Below are positions 17,759 to 26,659 of a stretch of 64,000 bases of DNA, in pieces (position 1 is the stretch's first letter; the number at the start of each line of letters is the position of its first letter). This DNA comes from Algoriphagus oliviformis. Lineage in GTDB: Bacteria; Bacteroidota; Bacteroidia; Cytophagales; Cyclobacteriaceae. A program made the position numbers and the translations under genes. The notes below the pieces were generated by a model. That model was given only the letters and a program-made list of their open reading frames with translations. It was not told where the DNA came from and searched no databases. Where the stretch lies: NCBI RefSeq assembly GCF_017254915.1, contig NZ_JAFKCT010000003.1, positions 124,001-188,000 of the forward strand, read 5' to 3'.

Positions 17759-18196
17759 ACCCACCACTTCTTGGCCAGAAAGGCTTTGGCCCTATTTCCA
17801 GCTTGCGGGCACTCGGAAATAGGGCAGAAGCCCTATCAAATTCATCTTCTTCAAAAAACCAGAACCGGAAATTCCGCTGGTCCTCTGGAAAAAACTGGCC
17901 AAACCTCGCTTTCCAATGGCTTTCTCGCACAAAAGCGCGGTAATTTCCCTTTTTTCCCACACAAAGAATCGGCGTTTCCCACAAAAAAGGTTAGTGTATC
18001 GGGCACAAAAAAACACGATTTCAGGAAAACGATTGAATAAACCATATTTATCACTTTTTACAACATTTTGTCAGTATTTGTAATTTTTGCAAACCATTAT
18101 TTGACATTCAAACATTTTTTTACTCAATTGAAACCAATATCTAACCCTGTTTAAAAAATACCAATGGATTAATACACACTTTTTCCCTGCACTCCT
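17759..18196. other. Intergenic stretch between sulfatase and sigma factor genes
   Basis: About 440 bases with no gene. A perfect 11-bp inverted repeat, GCCCTATTTCC (17789-17799) / GGAAATAGGGC (17815-17825), with a 15-base loop lies 31 bases after the sulfatase stop and may end transcription, though no T run follows. The last 150 bases are AT-rich and probably hold the promoter of the sigma gene; I cannot place a clean TTG/TAnnTTTG pair. Confidence 0.55.
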
Positions 18197-18796
18197 ATGT
18201 CCGAGAAAGAGCTCTATGAAAAAAGGTTGCTTGAAAGGATCAAGGACGACTCCGATTCGGCGTTTGAGGAGATCTACAACCGCTATTGGCCCATGCTGTT
18301 CAACTTTGGCATGAGGAAACTCAACCAGCGGGAGGTGGTGGAAGGCATCGTGCAGGAAGTGTTCATCGACATTTGGGTGCGGCGCAAGGCCATCGATGTC
18401 CAGCAATCCCTCTCCACCTACCTGCACTCCTGCGTGCACTTTCGGATCATCAACCAATACAAGTCCCGTGCGGTACGCGTGAAATACCTGGAAACGCTCA
18501 AGAGCCAAGACAGCGAACTGGGGCTCACGGTGGAAGAGATGATCCAGTTCAAAGACCTCAGACTCACCATCAAGGGAATCATCCGACACTTCCCCAGCCA
18601 GCGAAAAAAAGCATACAAACTTCGCTACAACAAAGGACTCAGCTACCGAGAGATCGCCGAAGTCATGGAAATCTCGGTCAGCACGGTCGAAAAACACCTT
18701 ATCCGTGCGATCAAAGACCTCCGGGTCAGCCTTCGTGAGCTGACGCTGACAGGAGTGCTAGCCCTCGCCCAAGACACCTTGATCTGGCTACACTAG
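18197..18796 (+). CDS. ECF RNA polymerase sigma factor (FecI-like)
   Basis: The protein has 199 residues. Sigma region 2 runs over about 20-90 (AFEEIYNRYWPMLFNFGMRKL ... EVFIDIWVRR, in parts), and region 4 over about 120-180, including RYNKGLSYREIAEVM and STVEKHLIRAIKDL. This is the Bacteroides-type sigma-70 family that pairs with FecR. It is followed by the FecR gene and then by a SusC receptor with an STN domain. This gives a complete cell-surface signalling chain in which ligand binding at the receptor frees the sigma factor to transcribe the transport operon. A short C-terminal tail (about 15 residues) is hydrophobic. Confidence 0.95.
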   Translation: MSEKELYEKRLLERIKDDSDSAFEEIYNRYWPMLFNFGMRKLNQREVVEGIVQEVFIDIWVRRKAIDVQQSLSTYLHSCVHFRIINQYKSRAVRVKYLETLKSQDSELGLTVEEMIQFKDLRLTIKGIIRHFPSQRKKAYKLRYNKGLSYREIAEVMEISVSTVEKHLIRAIKDLRVSLRELTLTGVLALAQDTLIWLH

Positions 18797-18958
18797 GGCA
18801 AAAACACCCACCATTCGCACATTTTACACCAATTCAAAAAAAATCGCACTTTTTCCAACCCTCCCATGGAGGAAAAAACAATCTCAGATGACTAATAGAA
18901 CGAAAACCAACCCAACTATCCAAAAAAGACCGGATAGCGCCTGAGAAACTTGAACGGC

Positions 18959-19843
18959 ATGCAGAACGACCAGGACTATTTGGACAGACTAGAAGAAAGC
19001 GAAAAAGTCGCTTTGAAAAACAAGATGTTTGAAGCGATCCGAAAGGAAATCGAGGTAAGGGATGCGCAGGACATCCGGCGGATGGCAGCCTGGCGAAAAG
19101 CCAAAATAGCCGCCTCCTTCGCCGTCTTGCTGATCTCGGCATTTTCGGTTTGGCTAGGGACAGGCAGGAAGGAAGTCCTCTATCAGACCGGAGCTGACGA
19201 GATCCTGGAGCTGCGACTCCCCGATAGCTCCTCAGTCACGCTCAACTCCCATTCCACTCTCAGCTACAGCATCGGGAGGATGTCGGGATTTGACAGAAAA
19301 GTGACGCTGGAAGGAGAGGCTTTTTTCTCCATAGAGAAGGATCCTGAGGGGAGGACATTTGAGGTGAACGGAGGCAGCAATCTGGGCATCACCGTGCTGG
19401 GCACGCAGTTTAGCGTGAAAAATACCGGAGCGGTGGACAAGGTCACGCTGATCGAAGGAAGCGTGATGCTGGGCTACGAGGGAAAAAACGGGAACGCCGA
19501 GCACCTCATGACTCCCGGGGAATCCGTCAAGGTAAATCCTGATGCAGGCGAACTCCAGTCCAGGCGCCTCACACATCCCGAAAAGCTGATCTCATGGAAA
19601 GACCGAAGGCTGAAAATGGACAACGAGCGCCTGCCGGAAGTCCTGGGGACATTGGCAGAGCTCTATGACCTCAGGCTCTCCACGCTCGACCTGCCCGCAA
19701 GCGAAACCGCCGTGTCTGGCAGCCTGCCGCTCTCAGATAGTCCAGAAGAAGTCCTCGAAAACCTGGGAATCCTCTTCAACACTTCCATTCGGCTAAAAGA
19801 CCAAACAGTCACCCTAACCAACGACATCACCACAAAACGATAA
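18959..19843 (+). CDS. FecR family anti-sigma factor (DUF4974 C terminus)
   Basis: The frame is open from a TTG at 18950, but the ATG at 18959 (MQNDQDYLDRLEES) is a better start and gives 294 residues. A cytosolic N-terminal helix region (about 1-45) is followed by one membrane helix at about 49-67 (AASFAVLLISAFSVWLG). The periplasmic FecR domain follows, with LRLPDSSSVTLNSHSTL and GEAFFSIEKDPEG, and a C-terminal DUF4974 domain. That last domain contacts the STN domain of the receptor. It should hold the ECF sigma factor inactive until the SusC protein encoded next binds its substrate. Confidence 0.94.
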   Translation: MQNDQDYLDRLEESEKVALKNKMFEAIRKEIEVRDAQDIRRMAAWRKAKIAASFAVLLISAFSVWLGTGRKEVLYQTGADEILELRLPDSSSVTLNSHSTLSYSIGRMSGFDRKVTLEGEAFFSIEKDPEGRTFEVNGGSNLGITVLGTQFSVKNTGAVDKVTLIEGSVMLGYEGKNGNAEHLMTPGESVKVNPDAGELQSRRLTHPEKLISWKDRRLKMDNERLPEVLGTLAELYDLRLSTLDLPASETAVSGSLPLSDSPEEVLENLGILFNTSIRLKDQTVTLTNDITTKR

Positions 19844-19926
19844 TAAAAGAGATAATAGACCAACAGTAAATCAGTAAAAACAGCGTCCGGATCACAAGGA
19901 CCCAGCAAAAGACATAGAGTAAAAAA

Positions 19927-19938
19927 GCCCGAAAGGGC
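19927..19938 (+). promoter_or_regulatory. Compact GAAA-tetraloop hairpin in the leader before the STN-type SusC gene
   Basis: GCCC-GAAA-GGGC forms a 4-bp GC stem closed by a GNRA tetraloop, about 70 bases before the SusC start. It is preceded by AAAAAA and not followed by a T run, so it is not a normal terminator. It may affect leader stability or translation. Evidence is only the sequence. Confidence 0.35.
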
Positions 19939-20007
19939 CTGGAAGGATGATTAACAATAAACCCAAAACTCCTCAATCTATCATTCTAACCACTAACCGT
20001 TTAATCT

Positions 20008-23000
20008 ATGTTCTCAAAATTTACCCGTTGTTTGCTGGTAGCGGGGATGGCCGGAGCGATTGCGCTCCCACCATCCGTCTACGGTCAAACCCCTCAACAA
20101 CTCGCCAAGGGGCCCAGCCCCAGTGTGGCACTTGACTCCAAAACGCTGGAGTCCGCACTCAGAGATCTGGAAGAGATCTACGCGATATCCATCGCCTATC
20201 CATCGACCTTGGTGACGGGCAGCTCCACGCCTGCCCCCATCAACTCCCAGCTTTCGGCAGAAGAAAACCTGAACCGAATCCTCAAAGGCAGCCAACTCCA
20301 ATACAAAAAAGGCTCGGGAAATTTTTACATGCTGGTCAAAGAGAACAATCCCGAACCGGCCCCCAGCCCCCAGCGCAACCCCATTTCCGACACTCCCAAA
20401 GTGGTGGCGCAAGCTGAACGGACCGTCGAGGGAATCGTCTTTGACGATACAGAAATGGCCATCCCCGGCGCGAGCGTATTGATCAAAAACACGAAAATAG
20501 GCGTGGTCACGGATCTGGACGGAAGGTTTTCCCTGACTTTTGACGAAAACATCCCCAACCCGGTGCTGGTGGTTTCCTTTATCGGCTTTTCCACCCAAGA
20601 AATCCCCGTAGGCTCCCAGTCTGAATACAGTGTCATCCTCGCTCCCTCAGACCTGGCGCTGAGTGAGGTGGTCATCACCGCCTTTGGCTTGGCCAGGGAC
20701 AAAAAAGCTTTGGGCTACACAACCCAAAGCGTAAACGGTGACGCCCTCACCCAAGCCCGCGCCGCAAACGTGGCCAACTCCCTCTCCGGACGGGTGGCAG
20801 GCGTGCAGATCACCGGCAACTCCAGCCCGGGCAGCGGATCGCACATCGTGATCCGGGGCTCCTCCTCCGTGGCTGGCAACAACGAACCCCTGGTCGTGGT
20901 GGACGGCGTGCCCCTGGAGCAGACCTCTTCCAAAAAATACGGCAGTGGCCTGTCCGAACTAAACGCTGACAACATCAAGGAAATCAACGTACTGAAGGGC
21001 GCTACCGCTGCCGCGCTCTACGGCTCCCGCGCAGCCAACGGCGTGATCATGGTCACCACCAAAAACGGCGAAGGAACCAAAGGCATAGGCCTGGAGATCA
21101 ATACCAACATGACCTGGGACAACCCGCTGGTGAAACCCAACTTCCAGAATATCTACGGAGGTGGTGCAGGATATAGCACCTGGTATGTGGACGGCAGAAA
21201 TGGCTTTGGAGCAGACGGGATCCGGGGTACGGCAGGGGTGGATGAAAGCTGGGGATCGCCCATGGATGGACGCATGGTTCCGCTTTGGTACTCTGCACCG
21301 GAAAAAGTCGCCCTCCTTCCCCAGCCCAACAACTGGGAGGACTTTTGGGAGACCGGCAGCACCCAATCTTACAACATCGCCCTCTCCGGGGGAAATGAGC
21401 AGGGAAGCTTCCGACTCTCGGTGGGAAAGATGGACCAGACCAGCATCATGCTGAACAACGACTACTGGAGAAACAACTTCAAGCTCAACACCTCCTACAA
21501 GTTCACCCCGGCGCTGCAAGTGATGGTGAACGCCGAATACATCAAGGCAGGATCGGACAACCGGAATTTCTCCAGCAGCCAAGACTTCATCTGGGCGCAT
21601 CGCCACACCGACTACACCAAACTGAAAAACTGGCGGGACTACTACGCCACTCAGTCGGCTACGTTCCGCAGCGGGGACTTCTATCCCTACGCCAACTGGC
21701 AGCACGAGTACTTTTCCAACCCCTTCTTCTATCAGGAAAACTACACCAACGCCAATGAAAAGGACCGGCTGGTGGGCAACATCGCGCTAAGCTACGAGAT
21801 CAACGAGCACTTCAGCGTGATGCTCCGCAGTGGAACCGACTTCTGGTCAGACCTACGTGAAAACGTGACCGGCGTGGAGTTCACCAAAAACAATGTGAGA
21901 AGGCTGGGCTCGTACCAGGAAATCGCCCTCAGAAGCCAAGAGACCAACAACGACCTCATCCTGACCTTCGACAAAGACATCTCGAAGACGTTCTCCATGA
22001 AGATTCAGGCCGGTGCCATCAACCGCACCAACGAATACAAGAGAACGCAGGTCAACGTGGGTGAACTCACCATCGACGGGCTCTACAACCTCGGCAACTA
22101 CGCCAGCCCTACCACGCCATCCAGCGAAACCAGCGAGCAGGTGGTCAACAGCGTCTTTGGCTCGGCCCAACTGGGATACAAAAACCTGCTGTTTCTCGAC
22201 CTGACGGGGAGAAACGACTGGTCCAGCACCCTGCCGACGGACAACAACTCCTTCTTCTACCCCTCGGTGGCGCTGAGTGCGGTGCTGACCGACATGTTTG
22301 ACGTCTCGTCCAGCGTGCTCTCCTTTGCAAAAATACGGGCAAGCCTCGCACAAGTCGGCAACGATGCCGATCCCTACATGCTAAACCAGGTGTACTCCTC
22401 CATGGGACTCTGGGCGGGGACTACTCCCACCTACACCGAGTCCAAGGAAATCGCCAACCGCAACCTGAAACCGGAAATTACCACCGGAAAAGAACTGGGC
22501 TTGGATGTTCGCTTCTTCCAGGGCAGACTGGGACTGGACATGACCTACTACCACCAGTCCACGGTCAACCAGATCTTGGCGGTATCCATCTCCACGGCCT
22601 CCGGCTACAGCAGCCAGATCCTCAACGCCGGTGAGATCACCAACCAAGGGATCGAGTTGATGCTCTCCGCCAGGCCTTTGGTACTGCCCTCCGGCTTCAC
22701 CTGGGATTTGTCTTTGAACTTTGCCAGAAACAGAAACAAGGTGGTCGAGCTCGCAGAGGGCTTGGAAAACTACATTCTGGGCACCCAAAACAGCTTGACC
22801 TCCGAGGCGCGTGTAGGCCAGCCCTACGGGACACTCTATGGCCGCCGCTACCTCCGCAGCCCAGAAGGCGAGCTGATCTACAACAACGGCCTGCCAATTC
22901 TGGAAGAGGGTACGCACGCTCTGGGCAACATCCAGCCCGACTGGATCGGTGGCCTATCGAACTCCTTTAGCTTCAAAGGCTTCACGCTCTCCACCCTCGT

Positions 23001-23475
23001 GGACATGAAGATGGGCGGAGACATCTTTGACGTGGGTACAGGCTTGGCAAGAAAAACCGGTCAGTATGCAGAAACCGCAGCAGGCCGGGAAGAAGGGATC
23101 ATCGGACAGGGCGTGATGAACATCGGCACCGAGGGCGAGCCGGTCTATGTCCCCAATGACGTCATCGTCAACGCGACCACTTTCTGGAACTCCCAAAACC
23201 CCAGAACCTACCATGAGGCGGGGATCTTTGACGGCACCTACGTGAAGCTGCGCGAGCTGACCTTTGGCTATCGCTTCCCTGAAAATTTCCTCCGAAACAA
23301 CTTCATCCAAGCGATGAACCTAACCTTCGTCGCCAGAAACCTGGCCATCCTCTACAAAAACCACCCCCATATGGACCCTGAGGTGGACAACAAAGGCGGC
23401 AATGCCCAGGGCTTTGCCTACGGGGAAATGCCCAGCACCCGAAACATGGGATTCAACCTGAACATCACTTTTTGA
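20008..23475 (+). CDS. SusC/RagA family TonB-dependent receptor with STN signalling domain
   Basis: The protein has 1155 residues. Signal peptide to about 27 (PPSVYGQ), then an STN (secretin/TonB N-terminal) domain at about 40-112 starting VALDSKTLESALRDLEE. A carboxypeptidase-D-like beta domain follows (about 138-215, GIVFDDTEMAIPGASVLIK). The TonB-box/plug begins LSEVVITAFGLARDKKALG, with the SusC hallmarks VVVDGVPL, INVLKGATAAALYGSRAANGVIMVTTK, then the 22-strand barrel. The C-terminal NLNITF fits the outer-membrane insertion signal. The STN domain and adjacent FecI/FecR genes show it both imports and signals. The partner SusD gene starts 25 bases downstream. Confidence 0.96.
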   Translation: MFSKFTRCLLVAGMAGAIALPPSVYGQTPQQLAKGPSPSVALDSKTLESALRDLEEIYAISIAYPSTLVTGSSTPAPINSQLSAEENLNRILKGSQLQYKKGSGNFYMLVKENNPEPAPSPQRNPISDTPKVVAQAERTVEGIVFDDTEMAIPGASVLIKNTKIGVVTDLDGRFSLTFDENIPNPVLVVSFIGFSTQEIPVGSQSEYSVILAPSDLALSEVVITAFGLARDKKALGYTTQSVNGDALTQARAANVANSLSGRVAGVQITGNSSPGSGSHIVIRGSSSVAGNNEPLVVVDGVPLEQTSSKKYGSGLSELNADNIKEINVLKGATAAALYGSRAANGVIMVTTKNGEGTKGIGLEINTNMTWDNPLVKPNFQNIYGGGAGYSTWYVDGRNGFGADGIRGTAGVDESWGSPMDGRMVPLWYSAPEKVALLPQPNNWEDFWETGSTQSYNIALSGGNEQGSFRLSVGKMDQTSIMLNNDYWRNNFKLNTSYKFTPALQVMVNAEYIKAGSDNRNFSSSQDFIWAHRHTDYTKLKNWRDYYATQSATFRSGDFYPYANWQHEYFSNPFFYQENYTNANEKDRLVGNIALSYEINEHFSVMLRSGTDFWSDLRENVTGVEFTKNNVRRLGSYQEIALRSQETNNDLILTFDKDISKTFSMKIQAGAINRTNEYKRTQVNVGELTIDGLYNLGNYASPTTPSSETSEQVVNSVFGSAQLGYKNLLFLDLTGRNDWSSTLPTDNNSFFYPSVALSAVLTDMFDVSSSVLSFAKIRASLAQVGNDADPYMLNQVYSSMGLWAGTTPTYTESKEIANRNLKPEITTGKELGLDVRFFQGRLGLDMTYYHQSTVNQILAVSISTASGYSSQILNAGEITNQGIELMLSARPLVLPSGFTWDLSLNFARNRNKVVELAEGLENYILGTQNSLTSEARVGQPYGTLYGRRYLRSPEGELIYNNGLPILEEGTHALGNIQPDWIGGLSNSFSFKGFTLSTLVDMKMGGDIFDVGTGLARKTGQYAETAAGREEGIIGQGVMNIGTEGEPVYVPNDVIVNATTFWNSQNPRTYHEAGIFDGTYVKLRELTFGYRFPENFLRNNFIQAMNLTFVARNLAILYKNHPHMDPEVDNKGGNAQGFAYGEMPSTRNMGFNLNITF

Positions 23476-23500
23476 GCGCCCAACCCTAAACGACAAAGCC

Positions 23501-24967
23501 ATGAAAAAAACTTACATAAAGCCACTTTCCGCACTGCTTATCCTGTGGACTTCCTGGACGACCCAGTCCTGCACCGGCGAGTTTGAGGACTTGAATACCG
23601 ATCCCAACAACCCGGTAGAGATCGCACCTGCGCTGCTTCTGCCTAATGCCATCCAGACCATCGCGGATCGATACTGGGGACATAGCACCCGATACGAGCG
23701 GCTAAACATAGACGCAGCCATGTGCTGGATACAGCACCTCTCCCGAAACATCTACATCAATGCCGAGGGAGACAGCTACGAAATCCCGCTGACGATCGCC
23801 TCCGGCACCTGGAACAGGATCTACACCGAGTCTCTGGTGAACTTCGAAAGAATCCACAGCCTTGCCGCTCCGGACGCAGACTACGCCAACAGCAACTACG
23901 TGGGCGTCGCCTTGGTCATGAAAGCTTTCGCCTTCTCCTATCTCACAGACGTCTTTGGCCCCATCCCCTACTCCGAGGCGCTGAAGGGCACCGCGGAGAC
24001 CATGGTCAACTCTCCAAAATACGACTCTATGGAGGAGATCTACGCCGGATTGCTCGCTGACCTAGAGGAAGCAAACACCAATTTGGTAGTCGGTGGCCCT
24101 GCCATCAGCGGAGACATTCTCTTCAACGGAAATATCCTGAGATGGAAAAAATTCGCCAATTCCCTGGCGCTCCGGATCGCAAACCGACAGGCTTCAAAAA
24201 AGCCCAGCGAGTCTCGCGCTATCATGGCGAAAATACTGGGAGACCCAGCCAAATACCCCGTTTTCACCAGCCAAGCGGAAGCAGCCTATCTCCAGCACTT
24301 CGACGTGATCGGAAGCCGCAACAAGATGTTTGACGTGTTTTCGACACGCTCTGACTGGAACGTGAGCTCCACACTGATAGACAAGCTACTGGCGCTGGAC
24401 GACCAGCGCATCACCGTCTATGCACAGCCATTGGCAGACGGCAGCTACGTGGGCCTTCCCAACGGACTTACCGATGCGGCAGCTGGTACTTTCAACGCCT
24501 CCCGCATCGGCACCAAATACCTGAGCCCCGTGGCTCCCAGCCTGCTGCTGACCTATCCCGAGCTGCTCTTCATCAAGGCTGAGGCCGCCTTTGACGGAGA
24601 CATCCAAGGCGATGCCGCAGCCCTGCTGAAGGAGGCCATTGCCGCCAGCTTTGCGCAGCATGGCTTGACCATGCCGGCAGACTACATGAGTCGCGTAGGT
24701 GCCGTGACCAAGGAAGCCATCATGACCCAAAAGTGGCTGGCACTGTTTGGCCAGGGCGTCGAAGCCTGGGTGGAATACCGCAGAACAGGCTACCCGGTCA
24801 TGCCTCCACCCCACCCCAGCGCGGTATTTTCCAATGACGGCATACTCCCCACCCGCATCGAGTACCCCACCTCGGAGTATTCCCTCAACGAGACCAACCT
24901 GACCGAAGGTGTCAGCAAGCTCGGCGGACCTGACAACATGAGAACCCCACTGTGGTGGGTAGAATAA
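23501..24967 (+). CDS. SusD/RagB family substrate-binding lipoprotein (SusD-like_2 type)
   Basis: The protein has 488 residues. A lipoprotein signal ends at TQSC|TGEFEDLNTDPN, and the LNTDPNNP phrase just after the Cys is the start of the SusD-like_2 group that travels with STN-type SusC proteins. Helical TPR-type packing follows, including VMKAFAFSYLTDVFGPIPYSEA and FIKAEAAFDGD. The C-terminal part has WLALFGQGVEAWVEYRRTGYP, the family's conserved ending. It should form the lid of the SusC channel on the cell surface and choose the substrate. The conserved gene order with the receptor supports a functional pair. Confidence 0.95.
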   Translation: MKKTYIKPLSALLILWTSWTTQSCTGEFEDLNTDPNNPVEIAPALLLPNAIQTIADRYWGHSTRYERLNIDAAMCWIQHLSRNIYINAEGDSYEIPLTIASGTWNRIYTESLVNFERIHSLAAPDADYANSNYVGVALVMKAFAFSYLTDVFGPIPYSEALKGTAETMVNSPKYDSMEEIYAGLLADLEEANTNLVVGGPAISGDILFNGNILRWKKFANSLALRIANRQASKKPSESRAIMAKILGDPAKYPVFTSQAEAAYLQHFDVIGSRNKMFDVFSTRSDWNVSSTLIDKLLALDDQRITVYAQPLADGSYVGLPNGLTDAAAGTFNASRIGTKYLSPVAPSLLLTYPELLFIKAEAAFDGDIQGDAAALLKEAIAASFAQHGLTMPADYMSRVGAVTKEAIMTQKWLALFGQGVEAWVEYRRTGYPVMPPPHPSAVFSNDGILPTRIEYPTSEYSLNETNLTEGVSKLGGPDNMRTPLWWVE

Positions 24968-24997
24968 TCCAATCTCCAACGCTCATCTAGAAACACC

Positions 24998-25441
24998 ATG
25001 AAAACATCCTTAAAAAAAACATCCCTGTTCCTGGCATTAGCCCTGATGCTGCTCACGCAGGCATGCGTGGAGACCGACGACCTGGTCACCCCCAATGTCG
25101 CCGCTCCGGTACTCATCCTGCTGGAAGGCACGACTTTCTCCGCCACTTCTTCGGTTTCCGTCAACTCGAAGACTTTTGAGTTGGACAAAACCAACATCCT
25201 GGACCACAACCTGGGAATCGACTCCATTCCCGTGGCCAATCTGGCGCTGGACGTCTATGTGGCCAGCACCCGCAAAGTCGCCTCCCTCACCACCAATGCC
25301 GAGGGCAGCGCAAACCTGCTCATCAGCTGGGCCGACCTCGGCGTCGAAGCCCCGAAAAGCGGCACGCAGGTCAGGCTGGAGTTTGCCGGGACGCACAAGT
25401 CCATCGCATTCAGAAAATACCACACCATCCGAGTCCAATAA
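24998..25441 (+). CDS. Hypothetical lipoprotein of the SusCD-aminotransferase operon
   Basis: This 147-residue protein has a signal peptide and lipobox (LLTQAC|VETDD, Cys at about 26). The mature part is rich in Val, Ser and Thr with alternating hydrophobic residues (VLILLEGTTFSATSSVSV, ISWADLGVEAPKSGTQVRLEF in parts), consistent with a small beta-sandwich. I recognise no named family. It lies 30 bases after the SusD stop and 33 bases before the aminotransferase start, so it belongs to the operon. It may be a surface accessory binding protein, a common third component of SusCD systems, but that is inference. Confidence 0.8.
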   Translation: MKTSLKKTSLFLALALMLLTQACVETDDLVTPNVAAPVLILLEGTTFSATSSVSVNSKTFELDKTNILDHNLGIDSIPVANLALDVYVASTRKVASLTTNAEGSANLLISWADLGVEAPKSGTQVRLEFAGTHKSIAFRKYHTIRVQ

Positions 25442-25474
25442 TCACATCCATACACCACTCAAATTTCAATCATC

Positions 25475-26644
25475 ATGAAACAATCAATTAGCAGAAGAAA
25501 CTGGCTTAAATCGGGCCTGATGGCCATGGGATCGATGGCCCTTGCTCCCTCCCTCGCTTTCGCAGGGAAAGAAAACCTCCACGCCTACCAGCCTGAGAGC
25601 CGACTGAAGGAATACCTGCCGGCTTTCAGATACGATGAGGCGAGGATCATCGCCAAGCTGAACGCCAACGAAAACCCTTACGGCCCCTCTCCAAAAGTCG
25701 TCCAGGCCATCTCCAACTCCGTGTCCATGGGCAACCGCTACGGACACGGGGACGCCGCCACCCTGATCAAAATGATCGCCGAGAAGGAAGGCGTCACCCC
25801 AGACCACATTATGATGGGACCTGGCTCCTCCGATCTGCTGGAAAAAACCGCCTTTGTGCAGTTCCGCAACGGGGGAAACATCGTGTCGGCCGACCCGGCC
25901 TACATGTCCATCATGAACACCGCCCAGTCCATGGGAGCTTCCTGGAAACCCACCCCGCTGACCGCGGACTACCAGCATGACCTGGATGCCATGGCCAAGG
26001 AAGTGGACTCCGAGACCAAGCTGGTATATGTCTGCAACCCCAACAACCCTACCGGCTCTATCACCGATGCAGCGAAACTCAAGGCGTTTTGTGCCAAGAC
26101 TTCCGAGAAAGTGCCGGTCTTTGTGGACGAGGCCTACCTGGAGTTTTTGGACAATCCCGAAGCCAACACCATGGTCGGTCTGGTAGCCGAGGGCAAGGAC
26201 GTCATCGTCGCCCGCACGTTTTCCAAAATCCACGGAATGGCAGGCCTCAGAATCGGCTACATCGTAGCCCAGCCCGAGCGGATCGAGACCATCACCTCCC
26301 TAGTCCGCAGCACCATGGGGCTTTGCGTCACCTCCCTAAAGGGCGCCATTGCGAGCATGAACGAGCAGGAATTCCTCGCCAACTGCAGAAAGCTCAACAC
26401 CGAGTGCCGGGAGTACACCGCCTCCGAGATCGGCTCCTTGGGCTACTACATCATCCCGTCCAGCACCTCCTTCATGATTTTCCCCATCGACATGGAGGGC
26501 CAGCCCTTCATGAAGGGCATGTACGATGGAGGCGTGGGCATCCGGGTCTTCAAGATCGACGACAAGCCTTGGTGCCGCGTGAGTATGGGCACCATGGACG
26601 AAATGCACCAATTCGTCGAAACATTCAAAAAAATCACCGCCTAA
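25475..26644 (+). CDS. Tat-exported PLP-dependent class I/II aminotransferase
   Basis: The protein has 389 residues. It opens with a twin-arginine signal (SISRRNWLKSG, then a hydrophobic stretch ending SLAFAG), so the folded enzyme should go to the periplasm. The rest is a fold-type I aminotransferase close to histidinol-phosphate aminotransferases: NANENPYGPSP, YVCNPNNPTGS, FVDEAYLEF, and the PLP lysine K251 in ARTFSKIHGMAGLRIGY, with an Arg in GVGIRVFKI near the end. All catalytic positions look intact. Export of a holo-PLP enzyme fits Tat use. It sits between a small lipoprotein and a permease in a SusCD operon, which is unusual for biosynthetic aminotransferases. The substrate is unknown. 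Confidence 0.9.
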   Translation: MKQSISRRNWLKSGLMAMGSMALAPSLAFAGKENLHAYQPESRLKEYLPAFRYDEARIIAKLNANENPYGPSPKVVQAISNSVSMGNRYGHGDAATLIKMIAEKEGVTPDHIMMGPGSSDLLEKTAFVQFRNGGNIVSADPAYMSIMNTAQSMGASWKPTPLTADYQHDLDAMAKEVDSETKLVYVCNPNNPTGSITDAAKLKAFCAKTSEKVPVFVDEAYLEFLDNPEANTMVGLVAEGKDVIVARTFSKIHGMAGLRIGYIVAQPERIETITSLVRSTMGLCVTSLKGAIASMNEQEFLANCRKLNTECREYTASEIGSLGYYIIPSSTSFMIFPIDMEGQPFMKGMYDGGVGIRVFKIDDKPWCRVSMGTMDEMHQFVETFKKITA

Positions 26645-26659
26645 CATCCTGTTTTCCCC